Source: Bradyrhizobium sp. WSM3983 (lineage in GTDB: Bacteria > Pseudomonadota > Alphaproteobacteria > Rhizobiales > Xanthobacteraceae). From it: 64,000 bases of DNA. Below, piece after piece: positions 8,936-17,900 of this stretch. The stretch is taken from NCBI RefSeq assembly GCF_000473045.1, contig NZ_AXAY01000007.1, positions 1-64,000 of the forward strand, read 5' to 3'. The first letter of the stretch is position 1; each line of letters begins with the position of its first letter. Made by a program: the position numbers and the translations under genes. The notes below the pieces were generated by a model. That model was not told the origin of the DNA and made no database searches. It saw nothing but the letters and a program-made list of their open reading frames with translations.

Positions 8936-8968
8936 TTGACCGCAGGTTATTTTGTAGCTACAAAATAA
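8936..8968 (+). promoter_or_regulatory. brnTA promoter and palindromic operator
   Basis: A 22-bp perfect palindrome spans 8947-8968 (ttattttgtag/ctacaaaataa), immediately 5' of the GTG of brnT. A -35-like TTGACC (8936-8941) and a -10-like TACAAA (8959-8964, 17-bp spacer) place it across the promoter core. BrnA antitoxins are known to repress their own promoters, so this is the expected operator. An AT-rich palindrome stands out in this GC-rich sequence. Confidence 0.75.
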
Positions 8969-8972
8969 TCTT

Positions 8973-9232
8973 GTGAAGATCGTTTGGGACGAGCCAAAGC
9001 GCCGAGCCAATCTCGACAAGCACGGGATGGATTTCGCTGATCTCAACGAGACCTTCTTCGATAACGCTTTGGTCTTGGCCACGTATCGCAACCGCTGGCG
9101 TGCGATAGGTATCGATATTCGTGGTGTCGTCTCGGTCATCTTTGCAACTCGCGGAACCGGGGCGTCAGCATTATCAACATGCGCCCGGCCAGCAAGAAGG
9201 AAAGGGACCTCTATGAAAAGAGCCGACGCTAA
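8973..9232 (+). pseudogene. brnT: BrnT toxin gene with an internal frameshift
   Basis: The GTG at 8973 starts VKIVWDEPKRRANLDKHGMDF, the conserved N-terminus of BrnT, an RNase-type toxin related to RelE. Homology continues through VVSVIFATRGTG to about base 9160. It then resumes one frame over as VSIINMRPASKKERDLYEK to a stop at 9230-9232, the normal BrnT C-terminus. A one-base deletion in the ggaaccggggcgtc stretch would explain this. In the sequenced frame the N-terminal part reads without a stop into brnA, producing a 177-residue fusion. The change probably inactivates the toxin; a sequencing error is the alternative. Confidence 0.8.
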
Positions 9233-9506
9233 GAAGGGCTACACTGCGCGGGATATGCGTGCGGTGAGCGACAATCCGGAATGGACTAAGGGTGACTTCG
9301 CCAGGGCCAAGACTTTCGATGAGGTCTTCCCGGGCTTGCGGAAGGGTCGCGGTCCCAATAAAGCCCCCACAAAGCGACAGGTGACCTTGCGCCTGAGCCC
9401 CTCCGTGGTGGACTATTTCAAGGCTGCGGGCCCAGGTTGGCAGAGCCGGATTGACGAAGCGCTCGTCAAGGTGGTGAAGCGCAAGCGCAGCTCCGCCGCA
9501 GGCTAA
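9213..9506 (+). CDS. brnA: BrnA antitoxin
   Basis: ATG 9213, preceded by aaggga at good spacing, encodes 97 residues beginning MKRADAKKGYTARDMRAVSD, with FDEVFPGLRKGRG in the middle. The DNA-binding C-terminal ribbon-helix-helix part is KRQVTLRLSPSVVDYFKAAG and GWQSRIDEAL. This is the BrnA family: it neutralises BrnT and autoregulates the operon. Its start overlaps the native end of brnT, as usual for the pair. Because of the frameshift it is also in frame with the toxin's N-terminal part. BrnA on its own appears intact. Confidence 0.9.
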   Translation: MKRADAKKGYTARDMRAVSDNPEWTKGDFARAKTFDEVFPGLRKGRGPNKAPTKRQVTLRLSPSVVDYFKAAGPGWQSRIDEALVKVVKRKRSSAAG

Positions 9507-9509
9507 TTC

Positions 9510-9854
9510 ATGCGTTTGAAATCGAATATCTGGGTCTCAGCCTACTTGCGCCGGTGCCAGACCGAGGGCGTGTTCGGCGCCGTGCGCCGTCGCGGTGCCG
9601 AGGAGGCGGGCGCGGTGTTCGTCAAAGTGTCGCTGCTCGACGGCAACGCGATGCTCTACGTGCCGGCGCCGCAGACCTCTTACGACGACGGTCGCCCGGT
9701 CGATCGCTTCTTCGTGCCGGCGGCAGCGCAGCCGATGCCGGAGCCTGCGGTGGAAGAGCGCCTGACCAAGGAAATCCGGTTCGACCCGGACGCCTGGATC
9801 GTGGAGACCGAGGACCGCGCGGGGCGGCATTTCCTGGAGCTGGCGAAGACGTAA
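9510..9854 (+). CDS. DUF1491 family protein
   Basis: The 114-residue protein begins MRLKSNIWVSAYLRRC and contains GAVFVKVSLLDG and RFDPDAWIVETEDRAGRHF, the features of DUF1491, a small cytosolic alphaproteobacterial family of unknown function. It starts three bases after brnA stops but is probably an unrelated core gene. Its stop codon (9852-9854) directly abuts the stop of the convergent DUF2336 gene. Confidence 0.85.
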   Translation: MRLKSNIWVSAYLRRCQTEGVFGAVRRRGAEEAGAVFVKVSLLDGNAMLYVPAPQTSYDDGRPVDRFFVPAAAQPMPEPAVEERLTKEIRFDPDAWIVETEDRAGRHFLELAKT

Positions 9855-10832
9855 CTACCGATCCGACGACCCGCCGCTGCCGGTGCGCACGGCCGGGCTC
9901 GATCCGGGCTGCACGTTCGGCCGCGACACGCTAGACGCGCCGCGTGCGCGCTGGCGGTCGCTGTCATGCAGTGACGGCTGATACTTCGCGCGCGTCACGG
10001 CGAGCGTCGAGCCGCGCCAGGCGGCGAGCATCACCAGCGCGGAGCGGTCGCTGAGACGGTCATAGAGCCGCGACAACCGGTAGACCGCATCCACCGAATT
10101 GCCGATCTCCGGCTTGAAGAACAAGAGGATGCGCTGGAAGTTCGGGCTCGGCATGTCCAGCGCGCGGGCGGCGATCGCGAGCGCTTCGCCGCCGGCATCG
10201 TCGACGATCTCCGCTGCGACGCGCGAGGGCAGGATCAGGCTGTCGCCGAGCTCGAAGGTGAAGTTCTCGACGTCGCCCGCGATCGCCGCCATCTCCAGGA
10301 TCTGGATCGCGCGCTTGGCGCGCACGGTCGGAGTCCGCGGCGCGGCCTTCAGCGGCGTCTGCGCCAGATTGTGCAGGATCAGCACGCGCTGGCTCGCATC
10401 GGCGCCGAAGAACATGTCGTGGATCTCGGCCGCTTCCTTCGGCTGCATCGCCATGTTGGCGGCCATGCGCTGCTCGGCATCGGTCGGCGTGCGGGCAGGC
10501 GAGGGGGCGATTGCTGCGCGCGGGATTTCGCGCGCGAGCGGCACCCTGCGGCCTTCCTGCGCGGCAACCAGCCCGAGCTTCTGCAGCACCGGAACGGGCG
10601 TTTGCGGATAGATCGCGAGCCGCGACTTGACGGCGGCGCGCGTGGCGTCGTCGACCTGGTCGATCAGCCGCGTGGCGAGCTCGATGAATTGCCGTTGCTC
10701 GTCCTCGCTGTGGGTGGGCGCCTGGACATACAGATCGGTCAGCACCCGCAGCAGCGTCGGACGAACATCGACGCCCTCGCGGCGGGAGAGTGTCATCAGC
10801 CCGTCGAATCCGGGAAACAGCGATTTGGTCAT
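9855..10832 (-). CDS. DUF2336 domain-containing protein
   Basis: The 325-residue soluble, helix-rich protein contains the DUF2336 pattern, with repeat-like helices such as LSRREGVDVRPTLLRVLTDL, RQFIELATRLIDQVDDATR and FELGDSLILPSRVAAEIVDD. The family is common in Rhizobiales with unknown biochemical role and HEAT-like architecture. Arg/Ser-rich disorder marks the last 40 residues. It is transcribed leftward and ends back to back with the DUF1491 gene. No operon partner is evident. Confidence 0.85.
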   Translation of the reverse strand: MTKSLFPGFDGLMTLSRREGVDVRPTLLRVLTDLYVQAPTHSEDEQRQFIELATRLIDQVDDATRAAVKSRLAIYPQTPVPVLQKLGLVAAQEGRRVPLAREIPRAAIAPSPARTPTDAEQRMAANMAMQPKEAAEIHDMFFGADASQRVLILHNLAQTPLKAAPRTPTVRAKRAIQILEMAAIAGDVENFTFELGDSLILPSRVAAEIVDDAGGEALAIAARALDMPSPNFQRILLFFKPEIGNSVDAVYRLSRLYDRLSDRSALVMLAAWRGSTLAVTRAKYQPSLHDSDRQRARGASSVSRPNVQPGSSPAVRTGSGGSSDR

Positions 10833-11085
10833 GGAGGCGTACGCAACTCGGAAAAACTGTTGTCTCAGCCTATCAGGGGGTCCTTTAAAGGCTCGTTAAG
10901 GAAAACGAGGTGTGAAGCAGACCCGCTCATTTCAGCCGTTCCCGTGCCGCAACGGAACGACTTGGGCCGGCCCGTGCGGTTACGGTCCAAAGGCCATGTT
11001 TACATCCCATTAACCATAAACTGATCCTAATGACTCGCATGTTGCTGGGGCGCGTTCGGTCGCGCGGCAATTGAGAGAGCTGACT

Positions 11086-11274
11086 ATGGGGACCATCATT
11101 GAATTTCCGGCCGGTCGCCGGGTGGGCTCGTCGGGGGACGTCACACCGCGCGCGGACATGGGGACGATTCTGATCCTTCCCGTCATCCGCATCGAGCGCG
11201 AAGCGGACGAAACCAGCGGCGATCGGGGGCCGGAAGCGGGCACAGCGCCGGGGCGCCGTCGTCGTCGCCGCTAG
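11086..11274 (+). CDS. Small hypothetical protein, basic C-terminus
   Basis: ATG 11086, with gagaga about 9 bases upstream, encodes 62 residues starting MGTIIEFPAGRRVG and ending in GRRRRRR. The region is preceded by AT-rich sequence with cattaaccataaac near 11010, which resembles CtrA half-sites (TTAACCAT). It is followed after 15 bases by the lipoprotein gene, so the two may be co-transcribed. No domain was recognised. Confidence 0.6.
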   Translation: MGTIIEFPAGRRVGSSGDVTPRADMGTILILPVIRIEREADETSGDRGPEAGTAPGRRRRRR

Positions 11275-11289
11275 GTTCCGGCTTTTGCA

Positions 11290-12051
11290 ATGCCGGACTC
11301 CATCCGCCAGATCCGTACAATCGTATCGGCCATCCTGCTCGCAGCTGTAGGCGCGTCGCTCGCCGCCTGCAGCGGCGGTGATTTCGGCCGCACCCGTGCC
11401 GACATGCGCAGCGACGACATGCATCGCTGGCTCGGCACTGAAGCCACCGGCAGCCTCGGCCTGAAGCCGTCGCAATTCCAGCTCACCGACGAAGAGCGTC
11501 AGCTTCGCGATCTCGCCTATCCCATGATCGAGCCGCCGCTGTCGCGGCCGGCCTGGAAGAGTGTGTTCGGCGACTACAAGGCGTTGCCGTCGCCATGGCG
11601 GCAGAAGATCGTGTTCGACCGCACGATGTATGGCCGCACGCTGATCGACGAGCCGCATCGCTCGCATTCCTCGCGCTATGCGCAGCTGATCGAGGACGTG
11701 CGCAACGACATCACCCGCTTCGAGCCGTTCTTCGGAAGCGCGATCCGCGTCATCGATCTCGACAAGAAGCGCGAGGCCAGCATGGCGCGCGTCTCCGCGC
11801 TCTCGCCGGCGGAGAGGACCGATGCGGTCGAACGCATGCGGGAGAACTCGCTGATCATCCAGTGGGTGCAGCTGTCCCTTGAGCAGCGCGTCTCATCCTA
11901 TCGCTGGGCGCTGGAGCGGCTGGTGATCCAGGCGCCCGACGGCATGGCCGCCGACGCCGACCGCCTGATCGGCGAGCTCGCCGCCCAGACCACCAATCCG
12001 CCGGTTGCCTCGCAGCCGGCCTACGGCCGCGCGGTCGTCTCGAAGGGCTAG
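11290..12051 (+). CDS. Hypothetical lipoprotein
   Basis: The 253-residue protein has a basic start, a hydrophobic helix (IVSAILLAAVGASLAAC) and a lipobox ending at Cys28 (SLAAC), predicting signal peptidase II processing and lipid anchoring. The mature part is soluble and mostly helical, with LTDEERQLRDLAYPMIEPPL and a C-terminal helical region around AERTDAVERMRENS. Similar proteins occur in Bradyrhizobium and relatives, but I know of no function. It follows the 62-residue small gene on the same strand. Confidence 0.85.
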   Translation: MPDSIRQIRTIVSAILLAAVGASLAACSGGDFGRTRADMRSDDMHRWLGTEATGSLGLKPSQFQLTDEERQLRDLAYPMIEPPLSRPAWKSVFGDYKALPSPWRQKIVFDRTMYGRTLIDEPHRSHSSRYAQLIEDVRNDITRFEPFFGSAIRVIDLDKKREASMARVSALSPAERTDAVERMRENSLIIQWVQLSLEQRVSSYRWALERLVIQAPDGMAADADRLIGELAAQTTNPPVASQPAYGRAVVSKG

Positions 12052-12251
12052 GGTTTCCGCGAGCGAGGAGGCCGCGGCCCGGTCCGCTCGGGCTTGCGAC
12101 GCTGCTTCCGGAGTTTTCCGACAAAATCCTTCAACGCGTCCGCCAGCGGCGCTGACGCGCGATAGGCGAGCCTGACCTCGCGCGCGCTTGCGAGAGATGC
12201 GGCAACGGGCAGGCATACGGTAGCTCCGGCAGCGCGTTTGCAGAACGTCAT
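12048..12251 (-). CDS. Short ORF, possible C-terminal remnant of a regulator
   Basis: This 67-codon leftward frame reads MTFCKRAAGATVCLPVAASL, then AREVRLAYRASAPLADAL and a basic tail. Its middle loosely resembles the last strand and helix of a LysR effector domain, which would make it a decayed gene end. It overlaps the lipoprotein stop by four bases. It could equally be non-coding. Confidence 0.25.
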   Translation of the reverse strand: MTFCKRAAGATVCLPVAASLASAREVRLAYRASAPLADALKDFVGKLRKQRRKPERTGPRPPRSRKP

Positions 12252-12256
12252 CCGTC

Positions 12257-12670
12257 TTAGTCCATGTCAGCACGGCTGGTGCCTGTAGCGTGGAATGTCG
12301 TTCCGCAAGGCGTGGTTTCCACGAAGGCCTCGTAGAACGGTTCGCGCGGGTTCTTGTCGATCTCCGATTGCTGCATCCGGTAGACCATGCGCACGTAACT
12401 TATTCTTTGCCCGAGCAGCATGTTCAGGAACGAGTCCGTCGGCTGGAACGCCGGAATCGAACAGCAGTCGGGGTGCTTCTCAAGATATTTTGCCGGCGTG
12501 TCCGATGGCGCGTAGTCGCCAATTTTCCCGGCCTGATGCGCAATCGCTCGCTCGAACAGTTCGCGATTTGACACGTAGCGCAGTTGTACGAAGCAAAAAC
12601 CAGTCAAGCTCGGCAAGAGCAAGACAAAACCCGTGACGAGCGTGAAACCAATAACTCTCGAGCTAGCCAA
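12257..12670 (-). CDS. Hypothetical single-TM protein
   Basis: The 137-residue frame starts with a hydrophobic helix (VIGFTLVTGFVLLLPSLTGF, residues 6-25). An exported soluble part with a paired CC (HPDCCSIPAFQP) and a further Cys (TTPCGTTF) follows. The base composition is lower in GC than neighbours, hinting at acquired DNA. No family was recognised. A signal-anchor periplasmic protein is the most likely reading. Confidence 0.5.
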   Translation of the reverse strand: MASSRVIGFTLVTGFVLLLPSLTGFCFVQLRYVSNRELFERAIAHQAGKIGDYAPSDTPAKYLEKHPDCCSIPAFQPTDSFLNMLLGQRISYVRMVYRMQQSEIDKNPREPFYEAFVETTPCGTTFHATGTSRADMD

Positions 12671-12775
12671 AGCCGTCCCGCCACGCGTTGAATTGTCACC
12701 AATCCCGTCTTACCGCGTTGCGGTCGGCGGTAAAGGCAAAGTCACGCTCTGGTTGCATTTGGCGTTAATTCAAGC

Positions 12776-12901
12776 TTATCGAAGCCGACGGGAGGAAACG
12801 CACTCTGCGTTCTTCGCAGCCGCATGCTGCTCCGCTTTGTCGAGGCAGGTCAGGAGATTGTCGAGGTTTTGCGTGCACTGTAAGACTACGTCGTAGTGCA
12901 T
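12776..12901 (-). pseudogene. DUF1993-like N-terminal fragment
   Basis: The ATG at 12901 opens MHYDVVLQCTQNLDNLLTCL, then DKAEQHAAAKN, which resembles the first 30 residues of DUF1993 proteins (usually about 165 residues). The frame then diverges and stops at 12776, and no continuation was found in other frames. It appears to be a truncated copy. Confidence 0.45.
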
Positions 12902-12920
12902 GGAGTTCTTCCCTGACATT

Positions 12921-13613
12921 TCAACCGTCGCGGCGCAGGCGGGAAAAGCGGAAATTGCAGTGGCTCGCGCCGCCGGCCAGCGTTTGCGTCCGTTCCAGAT
13001 GGATGCCGCGCGCCGCGTAGGCGTCGAAATCGAGCCCGCAAATGTTCGGCAAAATCTCCTTGTCGCCATGGCGGCCTGCGAATTTGCAGAAGCCGCATGC
13101 CTTGTAGTTGATGCCGAATTCAAAGCTGTCACCCGGGCCCGGCTCCACGAAATCGTAGACGAAATCCTCCGGAAATTCTGCCTGATGGCTTTCTGTCGCG
13201 CTTGTTGCAGCCTGCTCGCGCAGCAAGGTCTGGTTCTCCGGCGACATGAATTGATCTCCCGCGGCGAGACGTTCCGCCTCGGGCGCGGTGAGCAATTGCG
13301 CCTTGTAGGTCTCCCGCTCGATGTCGCGGATGTCAGGCAGCGGCACGCCATGTCGCTGGAGCACACGGCTGGTTGCCATGAAGCCGGTGAGACGTATGAA
13401 GACATCGCTCATGCGGCTCGCGGCGCCGCCGACATAAGGCATCTGGGTGAGCACGATGGCGAATTCATCCATCACCTCCCGCCTGATCTCGGCGATGTCG
13501 GTGAGATGCGCGCGCTCGCGCAACATCGCCTCGGCAAGGTCAAGTCGATGGCGCATTGCCGCCTCCATGGCACCGCGATGCTGCTCGTAAAAGGGATGGA
13601 CGGTCTCAGTCAT
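12921..13613 (-). CDS. L-2-amino-thiazoline-4-carboxylate hydrolase-like protein
   Basis: ATG 13613 (gaggg ribosome-binding sequence just upstream) gives 230 residues. The C-terminal half carries DSFEFGINYKACGFCKFAG, then ILPNICGLDF, LERTQTLAGGASHCNFRFSR. This is the cysteine-rich signature of the ATC hydrolase family, which opens the thiazoline ring in bacterial conversion of aminothiazoline carboxylate to cysteine. Other family members have unknown substrates. It lies 43 bases after the RidA-like gene on the same strand, so the two probably form an operon for an amino- or thio-compound. Confidence 0.75.
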   Translation of the reverse strand: MTETVHPFYEQHRGAMEAAMRHRLDLAEAMLRERAHLTDIAEIRREVMDEFAIVLTQMPYVGGAASRMSDVFIRLTGFMATSRVLQRHGVPLPDIRDIERETYKAQLLTAPEAERLAAGDQFMSPENQTLLREQAATSATESHQAEFPEDFVYDFVEPGPGDSFEFGINYKACGFCKFAGRHGDKEILPNICGLDFDAYAARGIHLERTQTLAGGASHCNFRFSRLRRDG

Positions 13614-13656
13614 TGCACCCTCGTATCGTTGGCTTGTTGGAAAGTCGGCAGAGGCT

Positions 13657-14049
13657 TCATTCTGCGGCAATCGCCTCGATCTCCAGCAGCCATTTGCTGT
13701 CGACGGTCTCGGCGATCATGACCGTCAGCGCGGGCTGATGGTCCCCGAGCGTCCTGCGACGAATGGCGCGGTTGGCCACGACTTGATGGCGGTCAGTCAG
13801 GAACGTGGTGACCTTGACCAGGTGCGCGACGCCAAGACCGGCGGCGGCGAGCACCTCCATGACGTTGCGCCAGGCCTGCTCGCATTGCGCCTCAAACCCT
13901 TCGGGCACGCTGCCGTCGGACGCCTCAGGCACCTGGCCGCTGATGAACAGCAGCCGGCGATGCTGCGTCACTTCGAGTCCCAGGCTGTAACCGCCGGCGG
14001 GAGGGTGGACCGTTGCGGGATTGTGGCTGACTATGTGAGCTGCGGGCAT
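13657..14049 (-). CDS. RidA/YjgF family protein
   Basis: ATG 14049, preceded by ggag, gives 130 residues. Features of the RidA family are RRLLFISGQVPEA, VMEVLAAAGLGVAHLVKVTTFL and HQPALTVMIAETV. RidA enzymes deaminate reactive enamine/imine intermediates; a distinct RidA subgroup includes detoxifying or degradative enzymes. The usual catalytic Arg near the C-terminus is not obvious here (PALTVMIAE in place of RPART), so the activity may differ. It is divergent from the LysR gene and upstream of the hydrolase gene. Confidence 0.85.
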   Translation of the reverse strand: MPAAHIVSHNPATVHPPAGGYSLGLEVTQHRRLLFISGQVPEASDGSVPEGFEAQCEQAWRNVMEVLAAAGLGVAHLVKVTTFLTDRHQVVANRAIRRRTLGDHQPALTVMIAETVDSKWLLEIEAIAAE

Positions 14050-14177
14050 GACGTGTCTCCGGATTGCGGGCCGACCGTATCCGGCGACATCGACGCAGCG
14101 CAAAGCATTGTTGCTGCGGTTCAGCGCAAGAAAATCTATTGCAAGACCACGGCCCATCAGTGTCAAACTGAAGCGCG

Positions 14178-14804
14178 ATGACCCACGCCCTTCCGCCACT
14201 CAACGCGCTCCGCGCTTTCGAGGCCGCCGCGCGGCATCTCAGCTTCAAGCTGGCCGCGCACGAGTTGCACGTGACGCCCGCGGCGGTAGGGCAGCAGGTG
14301 AAAGCGCTGGAGGCGCGCCTCGGCGTGCAGCTGTTCGAGCGGCTGCACAAGCAGCTCATCCTGACCGCGGCAGGCCAAGCCTATCTGCCCGGGGTGTCCG
14401 AAGGCTTTCGCCACATTGCGGATGCGACCTCGCAATTGAAGCCGGCAGGTGCGGTGCTGCTGCAATTGGGCGTGCATGCCAGCTTCGATTTACGTCGCCT
14501 CGATCTGTCGGCGTTTCGCAGCACACATGCGGAAATCGGTTTGCGCGTGCTGCAGCCCGCCGGCTTGCACGAATTGGTCGAAGGCAAGGTCGACCTGCTG
14601 ATCGCCCGGGGCCTCGGCCATCATCCCGGCTATCGCTGCGACCGGGTTGGTGAGGCATCCGGTCTGGGCGACTGGCTGATCGCGCCCGAGGGCACCGCGG
14701 ATTGTCCTGAGATCGTCAGCTTTCGCGCGTGGTTGCGGGCCGTGGCGGGCGAGACCCCGCGCGCGAACCGCCGTCCGCGACTGGTCGGTGGCGTCGGAAG
14801 TTGA
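14178..14804 (+). CDS. Short LysR/GcvA-type transcriptional regulator
   Basis: The 208-residue protein has a full LysR winged helix-turn-helix: PPLNALRAFEAAARHLSF, HVTPAAVGQQVKALEARLG and LFERLHKQLILTAAG. The effector domain is only about 115 residues, half the usual size. It still contains LRVLQPAGLHELVEGKVDLL and ends in a basic tail, so either the C-terminal subdomain has been lost or this is a short subfamily. It is divergent from the ridA-like gene with a 128-base gap and is the obvious candidate regulator of that operon. Confidence 0.82.
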   Translation: MTHALPPLNALRAFEAAARHLSFKLAAHELHVTPAAVGQQVKALEARLGVQLFERLHKQLILTAAGQAYLPGVSEGFRHIADATSQLKPAGAVLLQLGVHASFDLRRLDLSAFRSTHAEIGLRVLQPAGLHELVEGKVDLLIARGLGHHPGYRCDRVGEASGLGDWLIAPEGTADCPEIVSFRAWLRAVAGETPRANRRPRLVGGVGS

Positions 14805-14959
14805 GGCGAGCTGTGGGGCCCGTTCCGGCACCCGCGCCCGAAAAACCGGTGCCTGCCGCAGCCGCTAACCCTCTTGAGCATATTCCGACACCGCACGATT
14901 GGTGCTAAGGGTAGGATTATCCCATTTCTTCAAGTCATTTTACCCAAAGGTCCTTCGAG

Positions 14960-17900
14960 ATGAGCTTAGACGCCGCGAGTCCGTTTAAGAGCCGTCTGGA
15001 CGTCACCCTGCCGCGAAAACTGCTGGTCCTCGCCGTTCTGCTGGGATCGACCGGCTCGGCCGCCGCGCTGACCAAGGAGGCGGCGATCGAGAACTGCCGG
15101 ATGACCGTCGGCAAGCCGATCGTGCAGGCCTGCATGCATGCGGGCGGCGGACAAAAGGGCGGCGCCAATCTGGAAGCGTGCCGCGCCACGGCCTCTCCCA
15201 AGGTCAAGGCCTGCGTGATGGCGGCGCTCAACGCCGCCAACGGCCGCGCCAATGTCGCGGTCGAGCTTCCGAAGGAAGCGGCGCCCAAGCTCAGTCCCGG
15301 CACCGCCCTGCCAAAGGACTTCGTCGCGCCGCCTCGCAACATTTCCGACATCACGGCGATTCTCGACGGCGAGAAGCCCGATGAGAAGATGATCGCAGAA
15401 CTGAAGTCGGATGCCGATGCGGTGCCAACGGGCAAGGAGTCCCGCGAAGATCTCGCGCAGTTCTACTTCGATCGCGCCAACGCGCGCGCCCAGCTCGGCC
15501 GGCTCGCGGACGCCACCGCGGATGCCAACAAGGCTGTTGAGACCGGACGCGGGGCCGTCAGCCCCAACATGATGGGCCGGCTGGCGCAACTTCAGGCGAT
15601 GCAATATTCCGTTGCCGGCGATCCCAAGCGCGCACTCGAGATCATGCAAAGGCTGTTGCGGGAATCTGTCGGCACGCCCGGCGCCAAGGGATATCAATTC
15701 AATGCCAATCGTTCGGTGGCGGCGCTTCTCATCCAGATGGGCGATATCCCGCAGGCCGAGGCCTATCTGCGTCGCAGCCTGACCGCGATCCAGGAAGCGC
15801 GCACCAGCGGACTTCCGGGGTGGCGCACCTCCTATGCCCGGTTCGGTCAGAGCTGGGAGGCCGAGATCGAGATTTCGCGCGGCCAGATTTTCGAGGCCAG
15901 GGGCCAGTTCGCTGAAGCCGAGGCCGCCTATCGCACGGCCGAAGCGCGCAAGCGCGCCGGCAACAAGGGGGTTCTGGAGTCGGACAATCCGCCCGCCGAG
16001 ACCGTTCTGCTTCAGGCGGTCGACACCACCATCTTGAATCAGGCGCGCATGAAAGCGCGACAGGGCAGGCTCGCCGAAGCCGAGGTCGATGCGCGCCGGG
16101 CACTGTTGTCGCGCCTGAAGGACACCGGCAAGTACAATCCGGTGACGCCGCGCTTCGTGATGGGATTGGCCGGAATCCTGGTCGACCAGGGCCGTTACGG
16201 CGAAGCCGAGCAGCTCGGCCGCGTCTCGCTCGACATCAACAAGGCGGTGGGCGTGCCGGACGACTCGCAGTCGACCGTGCAGCTGCTCTCGCAGCTCGCC
16301 GGTATCCTGAATCTGCAGCGCAAGAATGCCGAAGCCAACGACATGTTTGCGCGGATCGACAAGGCGGTCGCCAATTGGGATCCGCAGCGCCGTCAGGTCA
16401 TCGAGCTCAATCCAGCCCGCATCATCGCGCTCTACAATTCCGGCCAGCTTGACACCGGCATCGCCGCCGCCGAGCAGCTGGTCAAGAAGCAGATCGGGCG
16501 GGTTGGCGAGAACCATTTCGATGCGGCGTCGGCGCGCGGCACCCTGGCGATCGGATTGATGCGCGCGAAGCGCGACGCCGACGCGATCCGGGAGTTCAAG
16601 GCCGCCATTCCGATCATGATGGCGAATGCAAATGAGAACGCCGACGACGAGAACACGACCGTCGTGGCCGCGCGCAGCCAGCGGCTCCAGACCATCGTCG
16701 AGAGCTACCTCCTGCTGCTCGCGCGGTCCGAAGGCACCGGTAGCGGCGTCGGCGAGGAGACGTTCAGCTTGGCCGATGCGATCCGCGGGCGCTCCGTGCA
16801 GCAGGCGCTGGCGGCCTCCAGTGCGCGTGCGGCGGCGAAGGATCCCGCGTTGGCCGAGCTCGTGCGCAAGGAGCAGGATCTCACCAAGCAGGTCAACGCC
16901 CAGCTCGGCACGCTCACCAACGTTCTCGCCATTCCCTCGGCGGAGCGCGACGAGAAGGGTGCGCAGCAGATCCAGGCCTCGATCGCTGCCTTGCGCAACG
17001 AACGAGACAAGGCGCGCCAGGAGATCAAGCAGAAGTTCCCGACGTATGCCGATCTCGTCTCGCCGAAGCCGCCGAGCGTTGCCGAGATCCGTGCGACGCT
17101 TGCCGACAACGAAGCCATGCTGTCGTTCTATTTCGGTCAGTACGGCAGCTTCGTCTGGGCCGTGCCGAAGTCGGGGCCGGTCGCGTTCGCCGCCGTCAAG
17201 GCCAAGATCGGCGATATCGAGACCAGGATTCACAAGCTGCGCGAGGCGCTCGAGCCGCAGGCGGCGATGATCTCGGACATTCCGCCGTTCGATCTGAAGC
17301 TCGGCTACGAGCTCTACGAGCTGTTGCTGAAGCCGGTCGAGAGTGGATGGAAGCCGGCCAAGAACCTGATCGTGGTGACCAACGGCGCGCTGGGCTTGTT
17401 GCCGCTGTCCCTGCTGCCGACCGCTCCGGCGGAGGTGGCGGCGGATGAGGATCCGCTGTTCGTCGGCTATCGCAAGGTGCCGTGGCTGGCCAGGACCCAT
17501 GCCGTGTCGACGGTGCCGTCCGCGGCCGCGTTGCGCACGCTGCGGCAGCTGCCGCCGGGCAAGCCGGGCCGCGGCGACCTCGTGGCGTTCGGCGACCCCT
17601 ATTTCAACAAGGATCAGCAAGCAGAGGCCGAAGCGAGCGACGGTAAGGTTCAGGTGGCCGACGTCGGCGGCAACGTGACCCGCGGCATGCCGCTGAAGCG
17701 CCGCAACAGCCCGAAGCTCGAAGGCGTCGACAGCGCCGAGCTCGGCCTGTTGCCGCGGCTTCCCGACACGGCCGATGAGCTCAAATCGATCGCGCTGGCC
17801 CTGCAGGCGGACCCCTCGAAGGTCCTGTTCCTCGGCAAGAGCGCGACCGAGAGCGCGGTCAAGACGATGAATCTGTCCGGTTTTCGCATCCTTGCTTTCG

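Noticed and set aside
13737..13900. Possible second regulator frame opposite the ridA-like gene
   Set aside because: Rightward frames here are shadows; the leftward frame carries the RidA motifs.
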